Assembly (NCBI RefSeq): GCF_001704295.1
Contig: NZ_CP012334.1
Location: 2,182,084 to 2,246,083 of the forward strand
Length of the DNA stretch: 64,000 nt
Source of the DNA: Bordetella sp. H567
Lineage (GTDB): Bacteria > Pseudomonadota > Gammaproteobacteria > Burkholderiales > Burkholderiaceae_B
Reading direction: 5' to 3'
Part shown: in pieces, positions 51,974-60,632 of the stretch
Layout: each line of letters opens with the position of its first letter
Position numbering within the stretch: position 1 is the first letter of the stretch
The notes under the pieces: generated by a model
Seen by the model: only the letters and a program-made list of their open reading frames with translations
Told to the model about the DNA's origin: nothing
Databases searched by the model: none
Made by a program: the position numbers and the translations under genes

Positions 51974-52717
51974 TCAACTCAGGTTCAACAGACGGGACAC
52001 GCGCGCGGCGGCCACCACGACCATCTCGATCAATTCGCCTTCGCGGGACAAGGCACGCGCGATCGGCGCCATCAGTGTCATGCAGCCCGCCAGCCGCTGG
52101 CCGGGGCCCAGGAGCGGGGCGCTAGCTCCCCATACGCCTTCGTCGATTTCGTTCTGGCTGCATGCATAGCCCGCCTTGCGGATCGCCGCCAGCGATGCAC
52201 GGTCGGGCAATTGCGGATCCGGCGCTTCGTCATGCCAGCCGTCCAGCACCGCATCGCGCCGTGCCGCGGGCAAATGGGCGAGCAGGCACTTGGCCGTGGC
52301 GCCCTTGCGCAGGGGCACGCTGCGGCCTTTCTCGAAGGAGCAGCGCAGCGCCTGCGGGCTTTCCAGCATGTCCAGGCAGATGGCGCGATCGTTCACCGCC
52401 ACGATCAGCCCCACGCTTTCGTTGGACTGCTTCACCAGGCGCTGCATGTCCATGCGCGCCATGTGCACCAGGTTGGAGCTGGCATCGAAGCCTTGCGCCA
52501 ATTGCAGGCCCAGCGGTCCGGGCGCATAGCTGCCTTCTTCTTCCTGGACGAAACCCCAATGCTTCAGGCGCGCCAATTGGCGATACAGCGAACTGCGCGG
52601 CAACCCGGTGGCGTCGGCAAGCTGCTGCGCCGTCGCCGGGCCGTTCCATTGGGCCAAGGTCGCCAGGACCAGCAGGACGCGGTCTTGGGACGCGGGGGAT
52701 TGCGCGGGCGTGGACAT
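51974..52717 (-). CDS. IclR-family transcriptional regulator, first gene of hut-like operon
   Basis: 247 residues. The winged helix is at 10-65 (ATGLPRSSLYRQLARL), then the IclR ligand domain. The ATG at 52715-52717 is chosen; the long open frame upstream has no ribosome site. It lies 46 bases ahead of the binding protein gene on the same strand, so it is probably the first gene of an operon with SBP, permease, ATPase, hutD, hutF and hutG. Hut operons are more often controlled by HutC (GntR type), so an IclR regulator is unusual here. Confidence 0.87.
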   Translation of the reverse strand: MSTPAQSPASQDRVLLVLATLAQWNGPATAQQLADATGLPRSSLYRQLARLKHWGFVQEEEGSYAPGPLGLQLAQGFDASSNLVHMARMDMQRLVKQSNESVGLIVAVNDRAICLDMLESPQALRCSFEKGRSVPLRKGATAKCLLAHLPAARRDAVLDGWHDEAPDPQLPDRASLAAIRKAGYACSQNEIDEGVWGASAPLLGPGQRLAGCMTLMAPIARALSREGELIEMVVVAAARVSRLLNLS

Positions 52718-52763
52718 GATGCCGCCAGTATCGGCCAGCCGGGGGCGTTCGGCAAAGCCAAAA

Positions 52764-52780
52764 TTCCCAACGCATGGGAA
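52764..52780. promoter_or_regulatory. Operator-like palindrome 1
   Basis: TTCCCA and TGGGAA flank ACGCA, a perfect 6-bp inverted repeat with a 5-base spacer, 47 bases ahead of the IclR start. It has the same arm core and spacing as the palindrome at 52895-52911. Confidence 0.6.
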
Positions 52781-52894
52781 TGCAGGCGGCTTTTGGCGGC
52801 TGTCGCGACGGGTGCGGGTTTCTCCTAAGTGACTGATTTCCCTGTGCGTCCGGGAAAATTGGGGAAAACCCTCGTCAGTGGCGGATTGGTATTG

Positions 52895-52911
52895 GTCCCA
52901 AGGCGTGGGAC
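52895..52911. promoter_or_regulatory. Operator-like palindrome 2
   Basis: GTCCCA and TGGGAC flank AGGCG. The core TCCCA-N5-TGGGA and a shared A-x-G-C in the spacer match palindrome 1; the centres are 131 bases apart. Both lie in the 397-bp gap between the IclR gene and the hydantoinase operon. Two similar sites suggest cooperative binding or looping by the IclR protein. Confidence 0.6.
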
Positions 52912-53016
52912 GATCGAGCATGGCCTTATGGGCGCGCCTGGACCTGGAGCCGACCCAGCCGGCGATATCGGGAACCGTGAAGCAAGCAATCGTCCCCGCG
53001 ATCCTCGCGCCCCGCG

Positions 53017-53043
53017 TCACTTTTCGCCTACGACGAAAAGTGA
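53017..53043. promoter_or_regulatory. 27-base perfect inverted repeat ahead of the hydantoinase operon
   Basis: TCACTTTTCG and CGAAAAGTGA pair perfectly over 10 bp around a 7-base loop. It is followed by an AT-rich stretch (TTCATTATTTTTC) and lies 72 bases before hyuA. There is no gene for it to terminate on either strand, so it is more likely an operator or leader hairpin than a terminator, though the U-rich stretch could let it act as an attenuator. Confidence 0.5.
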
Positions 53044-53114
53044 TTCATTATTTTTCATTAGAGTAAATCAATGGCCGCTCCTATGATCCCTACGATAGTC
53101 AGCCAGACAGGGAG

Positions 53115-55229
53115 ATGCACGTGGCAGGGTGGGCGATCGGGATAGATATCGGCGGGACCTTCACCGATATCGTGGCGCTGGATTACGGGGCTTCATGCCT
53201 GCACAGCCTGAAAGTGTTGACGACGCACGGCGATCCCGCCGAAGGCGTGGCCGACGGCGTGGGCCGCATGATCGCGTCGCACCGCATCGATCCGTCCAGG
53301 GTCACGCGCATCGTGCATGCGACCACGCTGTTCACCAACGCGCTCATCGAGCGCCGCGGCTGCAGGACGGGCTTGCTGGTCACCCACGGATTCAGGGACG
53401 TGATCGAGATCGGCCACGAACGCAAATACGACCTGTACGACCTGCAGATCGAGGCGGCACCGCCGCTGGTGGAACGGCGCCTGCGCGCGGAAATCGGTGC
53501 CCGCATGGATGCACGCGGCCAGGAAATCGAACCGGTGAATCCCGGCGAGGTACTCGATGCCGTCGGCCCGCTGGTGCGCGAAGGCATCGAGTCGCTGGCG
53601 GTCTGCCTGCTGCACGCCTATGCGGACGACCGGCATGAGCGGCAGGTCAGGGACATCCTGCAAGCGGCTTTTCCCGGCCTTGCCATCACGCTGTCCAGCG
53701 AGGTCGCGCCGGTCGTCCGCGAATTCGAGCGTATGTCGACGACGTCGGCCAATGCCTATATCAAGCCGCTGGCCAGCCGCTACCTGGACAATCTCCAGCG
53801 CCGGCTGCGCGAGCTGGACTTGCGTGCCGACATCCTGATGATGCTTTCCAACGGCGGGCTGTCCCATCTGGGCGAGGCCAGGCGCGTGCCCATCGAACTG
53901 CTGGAGTCCGGTCCCGCGGCCGGGGCGATATCGGCGGCCTGCTACAGCGAACGCGACGGGCAGGCCAATCTGCTGGCCTTCGATATGGGCGGCACGACCG
54001 CCAAACTGTGCCTGGTGGAGCACGGCCAGCCGTCGATCTCCTTCGGCTTCGAGGCGGCGCGCCGCAAGCGCTTCGCCGAAGGCAGCGGCTTGCCGATACG
54101 CATCACCACCATCGACTTGATCGAGATCGGCGCCGGTGGCGGCAGCATCGCCAACCAGGATGCCCTGGGCCTGTTGAAGGTGGGCCCGCACAGCGCGGGC
54201 TCCGAGCCTGGTCCGGTCTGCTATGGCCGCGGCGGCGACCAGCCCACCGTGACGGATGCCAATCTGCTGCTGGGCTACCTGAACCCCGACTATTTCGCCG
54301 GCGGCACGATGTCCATCGATCGCGAGCTGTCGGGCACCGCCATCGCGGCAATGGGGCGAGACCTGGGCCACGACACCATCGACGTCGCGTGGGGCATCCA
54401 CGACATCGTCGCGGAGAACATGGCGGGAGCCGCGCGCGTGCACGTCGCGGAACGGGGCCGCGATCCGCGCGACTTCGTGCTGCTGTGCACGGGGGGTGGG
54501 GGGCCGCTGCATTCCTACTACGTTGCCCAGAAGATAGGCGTGCGCACCATCATCTGCCCACCGGCGGCCGGCGTGGCGTCGGCCTACGGCCTGCTGGTCG
54601 CGCCCGCTCGCGCGGACCGATCGCGCACGGTCCATGTGCGGCCGGCCGTGGACAGCCTGGAGGACCTGGAGCGCGCCTATGCGGAGCTGGAGCACAACGC
54701 GGTCGAATCGCTGCGGCCGCTGGATGCGGCGTTTGGGCCCTGCGCGACCCGGCGCAGCGCCGATGGCCGCTTCGCGGGGCAGGGTTTCAGCCTGACGGTA
54801 TCGCTGCCGCCCGGCCCCTACGCGGGTCCCGGCGCCGCCGACGGCGACACGGTACGCCAGGCGCTGCTGCACGCCTTCGAAGCCGGCTATCGCGAGAAAT
54901 TCGGACGCACGCCGCCCGATGTTCCGATCGAACTGCTGAACCTGCGCGTCAGCGCGACGGCGCCGCCGCGCGAGCAGCTTGCACACGTGGCCATGGCGCC
55001 CGCTGGCGACATCCCGCCCGCCGGCCGGCGAGATGTGTATTTCCGCGAAGCGGCAGGCTTTGTCGATACGCCGGTCTACAAGCGCGAGACATTGCGCCCG
55101 GGCTTCGATCGCGCCGGCCCGATGCTGGTCGAGGACGAGGGGTCCACCCTGGTTGTCGGCCCGCGCGGGCACGTACGCCAGCTTCCCAGCGGCAATCTGA
55201 TCGTCACCATTCAGGAGCAGCAGGCATGA
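53115..55229 (+). CDS. Hydantoinase/oxoprolinase family protein, subunit A
   Basis: 704 residues. The N-terminus IGIDIGGTFTDIVALD is the ATP-binding phosphate-1 loop of the HyuA/acetone carboxylase beta-like family, with LESGPAAGAI and LAFDMGGTTAK further on as phosphate-2 parts. It acts with the B subunit to hydrolyse a cyclic amide, 5-oxoproline or N-methylhydantoin-like compound with ATP. The start may be ATG 53115 or GTG 53121; the GGGAG spacing favours the GTG slightly. A-B overlap is by ATGA. Confidence 0.9.
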   Translation: MHVAGWAIGIDIGGTFTDIVALDYGASCLHSLKVLTTHGDPAEGVADGVGRMIASHRIDPSRVTRIVHATTLFTNALIERRGCRTGLLVTHGFRDVIEIGHERKYDLYDLQIEAAPPLVERRLRAEIGARMDARGQEIEPVNPGEVLDAVGPLVREGIESLAVCLLHAYADDRHERQVRDILQAAFPGLAITLSSEVAPVVREFERMSTTSANAYIKPLASRYLDNLQRRLRELDLRADILMMLSNGGLSHLGEARRVPIELLESGPAAGAISAACYSERDGQANLLAFDMGGTTAKLCLVEHGQPSISFGFEAARRKRFAEGSGLPIRITTIDLIEIGAGGGSIANQDALGLLKVGPHSAGSEPGPVCYGRGGDQPTVTDANLLLGYLNPDYFAGGTMSIDRELSGTAIAAMGRDLGHDTIDVAWGIHDIVAENMAGAARVHVAERGRDPRDFVLLCTGGGGPLHSYYVAQKIGVRTIICPPAAGVASAYGLLVAPARADRSRTVHVRPAVDSLEDLERAYAELEHNAVESLRPLDAAFGPCATRRSADGRFAGQGFSLTVSLPPGPYAGPGAADGDTVRQALLHAFEAGYREKFGRTPPDVPIELLNLRVSATAPPREQLAHVAMAPAGDIPPAGRRDVYFREAAGFVDTPVYKRETLRPGFDRAGPMLVEDEGSTLVVGPRGHVRQLPSGNLIVTIQEQQA

Positions 55230-56857
55230 CGAATCCCCACGGCCGCACCGGCGCCCAGGCCGCCGATCCCATCTTCCTGGAAGTCTTCTGGACGCGCATC
55301 CGCTCCGTGGTCAACGAAGCCGCCAAGCTGATCGTGCGCACATCGTTTTCGACGCTTTCTACCGAGGCCAATGACTTCGCCGTGGTGCTGACCGATTCCG
55401 GCGGCCGGTCCCTGGCGGAAAACAGCGGCAGCATTCCCTCCTTCATCGGCACCCTGCCGCGCACGGTGCAGGCGGCGATCGCCCGTTTCGGACGGGACGA
55501 TATCCGCGACGGCGACGTGTTCATCACCAACAATCCCTGGATCGGCACCGGCCATCTGAACGATGTGAGCCTGGTCAAGCCGATTTTCCATGAGGGCCGG
55601 CTGGTGGGCTTCGCGGCCACCGCGGCGCACGTGCCCGACATCGGCGGCAAGATCCGCTCCGTGGACGCGCGCGAACTCTTCGAAGAGGGTTTCCATATCC
55701 CCTTGATGCGCCTGTTGCGCGACGGCCAGCCCGACGAGACCTTGCTGTCGCTGATCCGCACCAATGTGCGCACGCCGCAGCAGACAGTGGGCGACATCTG
55801 GTCGCAGGTGGGCGCGGTGGAGCTGATCGCCAATCGCCTGGCTGCCATCCTGCATGAATACCGCCTGGACGGTATCGACGAACTGGCGCGCGCCCTGTTC
55901 GACCGCAGCGAAGTCGCCATGCGCCGCGCCATACGCGAGCTGCCGAACGGCGAGTACCGCTACGCCATGCAGACCGACGGTTTCGAGAACCGTTTCGAAT
56001 ATCACGTCTGCGTGCGCATCAACGATGAAGACATCGAATGCGATTTCACCGGCACCTCGCCCCAGCAGCCCCGCGGCATCAATTGCGTGCTGGCCTATAC
56101 CAGCGCGATGACGGTGTACGCGATCAAAAGCCTGTTGCTGCCTGACCTGTCCAATAACGACGGCTTGTTCCGGCCCATCCGGATCAGCGCGCCGGAAGGC
56201 AGCATCCTGAATCCGCGCATGCCCGCACCGGTGGGCGGGCGGGCGTGCACCGGCCACTATGTGCCCACGGTGATCTTCGGCGCCTTGTACGGCATCCTCC
56301 CGCACAAGGTCATGGCCGGTGTCGGCTCGCCGCTGTGGATCGCCAACCTGAGCGGCACGCGTGAAGACGGCCGGCCTTTCGCGACCGTGCTTTTCTATAA
56401 CGGCGGCATGGGTGGCACCTTGGGGAAGGACGGCGCCTCCGTGATGTCGTGGCCCAGCAATATTTCGGCGACGCCCATCGAGGTGGCGGAACGGGAAGCG
56501 CCGCTCTTCTTCAAGTACAAACGCCTGCGCCCCGATTCGGGCGGGCAGGGCGCCTATCGCGGCGGCCTGGGCCAGGAGGTCTGTTTCGTCAGCCGGCACC
56601 ACGCGCCGCTGTCGGTGGTATTCCTGACCGAGCGCCTGCGCGTCGCCGCCCCGGGGCTGGGCGGGGGCGGCGACGGCGCGCTGGGCGAGGTCACGATCAA
56701 CGGCGTAGCCATCGACAGCCGGCGCCCGCACGTGCTGAACCCGGGCGACGAGGTGGTATTGCGCACGCCCGGCGGCGGCGGCTACGGCGATCCGGCGCAG
56801 CGGGACGCCGGGGCAAGGACACGGGATATCGCGCAAGGCTATGTCTCGGCGGACTGA
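55226..56857 (+). CDS. Hydantoinase/oxoprolinase family protein, subunit B
   Basis: 543 residues of the HyuB family. Landmarks: RTSFSTLSTEANDFAVVL, FITNNPWIGTGHLNDV, AAHVPDIGG, the middle FTGTSPQQPRGINCV, and the C-terminal TPGGGGYGDP. Length is normal. The ATG overlaps the A-subunit stop. The pair is followed by a Bug receptor 78 bases later, which probably supplies the substrate. Confidence 0.93.
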   Translation: MTNPHGRTGAQAADPIFLEVFWTRIRSVVNEAAKLIVRTSFSTLSTEANDFAVVLTDSGGRSLAENSGSIPSFIGTLPRTVQAAIARFGRDDIRDGDVFITNNPWIGTGHLNDVSLVKPIFHEGRLVGFAATAAHVPDIGGKIRSVDARELFEEGFHIPLMRLLRDGQPDETLLSLIRTNVRTPQQTVGDIWSQVGAVELIANRLAAILHEYRLDGIDELARALFDRSEVAMRRAIRELPNGEYRYAMQTDGFENRFEYHVCVRINDEDIECDFTGTSPQQPRGINCVLAYTSAMTVYAIKSLLLPDLSNNDGLFRPIRISAPEGSILNPRMPAPVGGRACTGHYVPTVIFGALYGILPHKVMAGVGSPLWIANLSGTREDGRPFATVLFYNGGMGGTLGKDGASVMSWPSNISATPIEVAEREAPLFFKYKRLRPDSGGQGAYRGGLGQEVCFVSRHHAPLSVVFLTERLRVAAPGLGGGGDGALGEVTINGVAIDSRRPHVLNPGDEVVLRTPGGGGYGDPAQRDAGARTRDIAQGYVSAD

Positions 56858-56935
56858 GCCCGGCGGCGGCCACGCGCGCCGCCGGGCTCGGTAAATCAAC
56901 CAGGCCGCTGCAGCGGCTGATTCAAGGGAAAGCAT

Positions 56936-57916
56936 ATGAAGATAACGTTGAAGTGTGGTCTGGCCGCCTTGTCGTTATTGGCCTGCCTGGTATCCGCGGG
57001 CGCGTCCGCGGCTCCGGCCTACCCGAACAAGCCGATACGGCTGGTAGTCCCTTATCCGGCCGGCGGATCGACCGACGTGCTGGCCCGCATGCTGGGCCAG
57101 AAGGTCGGCGAAACCCTGGGCCAGACCGTGATCGTGGAGAACCGTCCCGGCGCCAGCGGCAATATCGGCGCGACCTTCGTGGCGAAGTCCGAGCCGGACG
57201 GCTACACCTTGTTCCTGGGGACGTCCACCGCGCTGTCGGTGAACCAGAGCCTGTACAAGACGCTGCCCTACGATCCGCAGAAGGACTTCACGCCCATCGT
57301 GCTGGCCACCATGCTGCCCAGCCTGGTGGTGGTGAACGACAAGGTCCCGGTGAAAACGATGCAGGCGTTGACCGACTGGCTGAAAGGCCCCGGCCGCACG
57401 GCGAGCTACGCGTCCTCGGGCGCCGGCACACCCGCGCACCTGGGCGGCGAGCTGTACAAGTGGCTGACCGGCACGCACGCGACGCACGTTCCCTACAAGG
57501 GCGGCGCGCCGGCCCTGACCGACCTGGTCGGCGGCCAGACCGCCTATATGTTCGCCATCCTGCCCGAGGCCATGCCGCTGGTGAAAACCGGCCAGCTGCG
57601 CGCCCTGGCGGTGACCACGGCCCAGCGCCTGCCCGCGTATCCGGACATTCCGACCGTCGCGGAATCCGGCGTGCCGGGCTATGAGCTGATCGGCTGGTAC
57701 GGCTTCCTGGCGCCGGCCGGTACGCCGCCCGCCATCATCGACACCTTGAACAAGGCGTTCAACAAGGGCCTGCAGGATCCCGAGACGCGCCGGAAACTGC
57801 AGGATCTGGGCTTCGAAGTGGCGGGCGGCCCGCCCCAGGCTCTGAGCGAGCTGATGCGCAGTGAATCGGTCAAGTGGAAGCAGGTCATCGACAAGGCCGG
57901 CATCAAGCTGGAGTAG
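56936..57916 (+). CDS. Bug/TctC-type periplasmic solute-binding receptor
   Basis: 326 residues: a signal peptide (1-25, ending ASA), then YPNKPIRLVVPYPAGGSTD, ENRPGASGNIG, VPYKGGAPALTDL and IGWYGFLAPAGTPP. GGGAAAG precedes the ATG. It is third in the hydantoinase operon, which suggests it delivers a hydantoin or other cyclic amide. A convergent LysR gene ends 118 bases later. Confidence 0.92.
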   Translation: MKITLKCGLAALSLLACLVSAGASAAPAYPNKPIRLVVPYPAGGSTDVLARMLGQKVGETLGQTVIVENRPGASGNIGATFVAKSEPDGYTLFLGTSTALSVNQSLYKTLPYDPQKDFTPIVLATMLPSLVVVNDKVPVKTMQALTDWLKGPGRTASYASSGAGTPAHLGGELYKWLTGTHATHVPYKGGAPALTDLVGGQTAYMFAILPEAMPLVKTGQLRALAVTTAQRLPAYPDIPTVAESGVPGYELIGWYGFLAPAGTPPAIIDTLNKAFNKGLQDPETRRKLQDLGFEVAGGPPQALSELMRSESVKWKQVIDKAGIKLE

Positions 57917-57965
57917 AGGTAAGGCCGGCGCTGCTCACGCATGCGGGGCGCGGCCCTTCAACGTT

Positions 57966-57992
57966 GCGTGGCGCGAGTCTTTTCCGCCACGC
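57966..57992. terminator. Hairpin between convergent Bug and LysR genes
   Basis: GCGTGGCG and CGCCACGC form an 8-bp stem with an 11-base loop in the 118-bp gap between two convergent genes. No U-tract follows on either strand, so the assignment rests on position and stem only. Confidence 0.35.
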
Positions 57993-58034
57993 GCTTGCCT
58001 TCCCGTGTCTTTTCGCCGGGCGCCTTGCCGGCCG

Positions 58035-59018
58035 TTACCTTGCTGCCCGTTTGCCCGCCGGCTGGCGCCTTGCTGGCTGGGGCCTTGCCCCCAGTGCCTT
58101 GACGCCCGGCGGCAAGGGACGTTCGTCGATCGCGCGGCGCATGAACGCCAGCAAATGCGCCGAACTGGGCGAGAGCGCCCGCAGCTTGCGGCTGATCAGG
58201 CAGATCTCGCGTGACAGCCTGGGGCCGGTCACTTCGCGGAACACGAAGGGTGCGAACTGTCCCATGCCCGCGGCCAGCGCTGGAATGATGGCGTAGCTCG
58301 CGCCCAGGCGCAGCACCGCATGCAGCGACGTCGTGCTGGATATTTCGTCGCGCAGGCCCGAAAACATGTCCGCGCGCCCGGCGTTCTGCCGCAGGAAGGC
58401 GCCTATGCCTGTATCGGGCGAGAAACTGACGTAATCAGCGGGATCCAGCTCCGCCCAGCGCAGCGGCTTGCGGCTCGCGCCGTAGCGATGCCGGGGATCG
58501 CACACGACGCCGTAGCGATCTTCCAGCAGCGGCGTGTACACCAGGTCGTCGTGTCCCCGATGCCGGCTCGTCACGGCGAAGTCCAGGTCGCCGCCCGCCA
58601 CCATGGTCTCGACGAGTTCAGCCCCCGCGTCGCGCAGCGAGATCGTGGTGTCGGGATATTCCGTCTTGAAGGCATGGGCCGCGCTGGCCAGGAAGTGCTC
58701 GATCACCGAAGCCGCCGCCGCGATGCGGATGTGGCCCTGGCGGCCTTGCGAGAACGCTTGAAGGTCGCTCAGCGCGCCGTCGAAATGGCTGAGTATCTTG
58801 TCCGCCTCGACCTTGAAGCGCACCGCTTCGTTCGTCATCGCGACGCGGCGCGTGCTGCGGTCGAACAGCTTGACGCCCACGGTTTCCTCGAACTGCTGGA
58901 TGGTGGCGGTCAGCGACGATTGGGTCAGGTACAGGCGCGACGCCGCTACCGTGAACGACCCCGCCTCGGCCACCGCCACAAAACATCGCAGGTGGCGCAG
59001 GGAAATATTGCGCAGCAT
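58035..59018 (-). CDS. LysR-family transcriptional regulator
   Basis: 327 residues. The winged helix is at 5-62 (AASRLYLTQSSLTATIQQFEE), followed by the effector domain; the C-terminal ~25 residues are a basic Pro/Ala/Arg extension (GARPQPARRQPAGKRAAR) beyond the usual end. The ATG at 59018 has GGAGG ahead and is chosen over 59039 and 59081. It is divergent from an aminotransferase gene and probably controls it. Confidence 0.88.
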   Translation of the reverse strand: MLRNISLRHLRCFVAVAEAGSFTVAASRLYLTQSSLTATIQQFEETVGVKLFDRSTRRVAMTNEAVRFKVEADKILSHFDGALSDLQAFSQGRQGHIRIAAAASVIEHFLASAAHAFKTEYPDTTISLRDAGAELVETMVAGGDLDFAVTSRHRGHDDLVYTPLLEDRYGVVCDPRHRYGASRKPLRWAELDPADYVSFSPDTGIGAFLRQNAGRADMFSGLRDEISSTTSLHAVLRLGASYAIIPALAAGMGQFAPFVFREVTGPRLSREICLISRKLRALSPSSAHLLAFMRRAIDERPLPPGVKALGARPQPARRQPAGKRAAR

Positions 59019-59071
59019 CGGTGCCTCCGTCGTCGCCATGCCCGCTTGATCATATATTGGCGAAAACGAAT

Positions 59072-59093
59072 AAACAATCAAAATTCATTGTTT
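59072..59093. promoter_or_regulatory. LysR-type operator candidate
   Basis: AAACAAT and ATTGTTT, 8 bases apart, form a perfect inverted repeat in the AT-rich 170-bp gap between the LysR gene and the aminotransferase. Position and symmetry suit a LysR recognition site. Confidence 0.55.
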
Positions 59094-59188
59094 GTGATGA
59101 ACAAAGCGGCTTCCTAGAATTCTTCCGGCCGTCCCCTTCCGGGACATGCAGAACGGCGCCATCGCCACGAACCGCAAAGGACATAGAC

Positions 59189-60391
59189 ATGGGCTTACTC
59201 GCAGACCGGGTCAATCGCATCAAGCCTTCACCGAGCTCGATGGCGGGGCAGCGCGCGCGCGAATTGCGCGCCAGCGGCCGAGACATTCTGGGGCTGACCG
59301 CGGGCGAGCCGGACTTCGATACCCCGCAGAACGTCATCGAGGCCGCCACGCGCGCCATGGCGCAATCGCGCACCAAGTACACCGACGTGGGCGGCACGCC
59401 GGAATTGAAAGCCGCCATCGCCGAGAAATTCAGGCGGGAGAACGGCCTGGAATACAGCAAGGAAGAAATCATCGCCGGCACCGGCGGCAAGCAGGTGATC
59501 TTCAACGCGCTGATGTGCACGGTGGGCAAGGGCGACGAGGTCATCGTGCCGGCGCCGTACTGGGTGTCCTATCCCGACATCGCGATGCTGGCCGGCGCCA
59601 CGCCCGTGTTCGCGCCCACGCGGGTGGAAGAGGGCTTCAAGCTGCGCCCCGACGCGCTGGAGCGCGCGATCACCCCGCGCACGCGCTGGCTGATCTTGAA
59701 CGCCCCGAACAATCCCAGCGGCGCCACCTATTCCGCGCAGGAACTCAAGGCGCTGGCGCAGGTGCTCCTGCGCCATCCGCACGTGTGGATCCTCACGGAC
59801 GACATGTACGAACACATCCTCTACGACGGCCGGCGCTTCAGCACCATGGCGCAGGTCGAACCGGAATTGAAGGCGCGCACCTTGACGGTCAACGGCGTGT
59901 CCAAGGCCTACGCAATGACGGGCTGGCGCATAGGCTACGCCGGCGGGCCCGCGGAATTGATCAAGGCCATGACCAAGCTGCAGTCGCAAAGTACGTCCAA
60001 CCCTTCCTCCATCAGCCAGGCCGCGGCGCGCGAAGCGCTGGTGGGGCCACAGGATTTCATCGCGCAGCGCACGGCGATATTCCAGCAGCGCCGGGATTTC
60101 CTGGTGAGTGCCTTGAACAGCATTCCAGGCATCCGCTGCCATGTGCCGGAAGGCGCCTTCTATGCCTTTCCGTCCTGCGCGCAATTGATGGGGCGCCGCA
60201 CGCCGCGCGGAAGCACCCTGCGCAGCGACGAAGACTTCATCATGTACCTGCTGGAAGAAGTCGATTTCGCCGTCCTGCAAGGCGCGGCCTATGGCGTGTC
60301 GCCGTATTTCCGCCTGTCGTTCGCGGCATCCATGAATGCCATAGAGGAAGGCTGCGACCGCCTGCGCCGCGCTTGCGGGAAACTGGCCTGA
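59189..60391 (+). CDS. Class I/II pyridoxal-phosphate aminotransferase
   Basis: 400 residues of fold type I. The Schiff-base Lys is K239 in NGVSKAYAMTGWR; N175 in NAPNNPSG, D204 and Y207 in LTDDMYEH and R247 contact the cofactor. GLTAGEPDFDTP at the start and the overall pattern match aspartate/tyrosine aminotransferases of the Igamma group. The ATG has AAAGGA ahead. The substrate is not clear. Downstream the GC content drops sharply. Confidence 0.9.
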   Translation: MGLLADRVNRIKPSPSSMAGQRARELRASGRDILGLTAGEPDFDTPQNVIEAATRAMAQSRTKYTDVGGTPELKAAIAEKFRRENGLEYSKEEIIAGTGGKQVIFNALMCTVGKGDEVIVPAPYWVSYPDIAMLAGATPVFAPTRVEEGFKLRPDALERAITPRTRWLILNAPNNPSGATYSAQELKALAQVLLRHPHVWILTDDMYEHILYDGRRFSTMAQVEPELKARTLTVNGVSKAYAMTGWRIGYAGGPAELIKAMTKLQSQSTSNPSSISQAAAREALVGPQDFIAQRTAIFQQRRDFLVSALNSIPGIRCHVPEGAFYAFPSCAQLMGRRTPRGSTLRSDEDFIMYLLEEVDFAVLQGAAYGVSPYFRLSFAASMNAIEEGCDRLRRACGKLA

Positions 60392-60632
60392 GTTGTTGGG
60401 CTGGGCCGGTTCCGTCGGATAGCGGCAAGATATTCGTTCTTGGAGGGCAGGGACGGGATACGCGCATCCGTCTTGGCGGCATACCGCTAGCACGGTAGCC
60501 CAGTGGGGTGCGACGCTACCGAAAAACCGCCAAATCAAAAAAAACGACCGATTTTAAAAGGCGCCGCTGGGCGCAGTCAGCCATACTCGTTGAACATACC
60601 TTATTGCATCTTCTGTGCGTTTCGGATAATGA
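60392..60632. other. Start of AT-rich, gene-poor segment
   Basis: 241 bases after the aminotransferase. A small ORF (60503-60697) has no ribosome site and no recognisable content. From about 60530 the base composition turns AT-rich, unlike the rest of the window. No terminator, insertion sequence or direct repeat of the nearby tRNA end was found. Confidence 0.5.

Noticed and set aside
53193-55172. Minus-strand open frame of 659 codons across the hydantoinase A gene
   Set aside because: Shadow of a gene with clear ATP-binding motifs; no ribosome site of its own.
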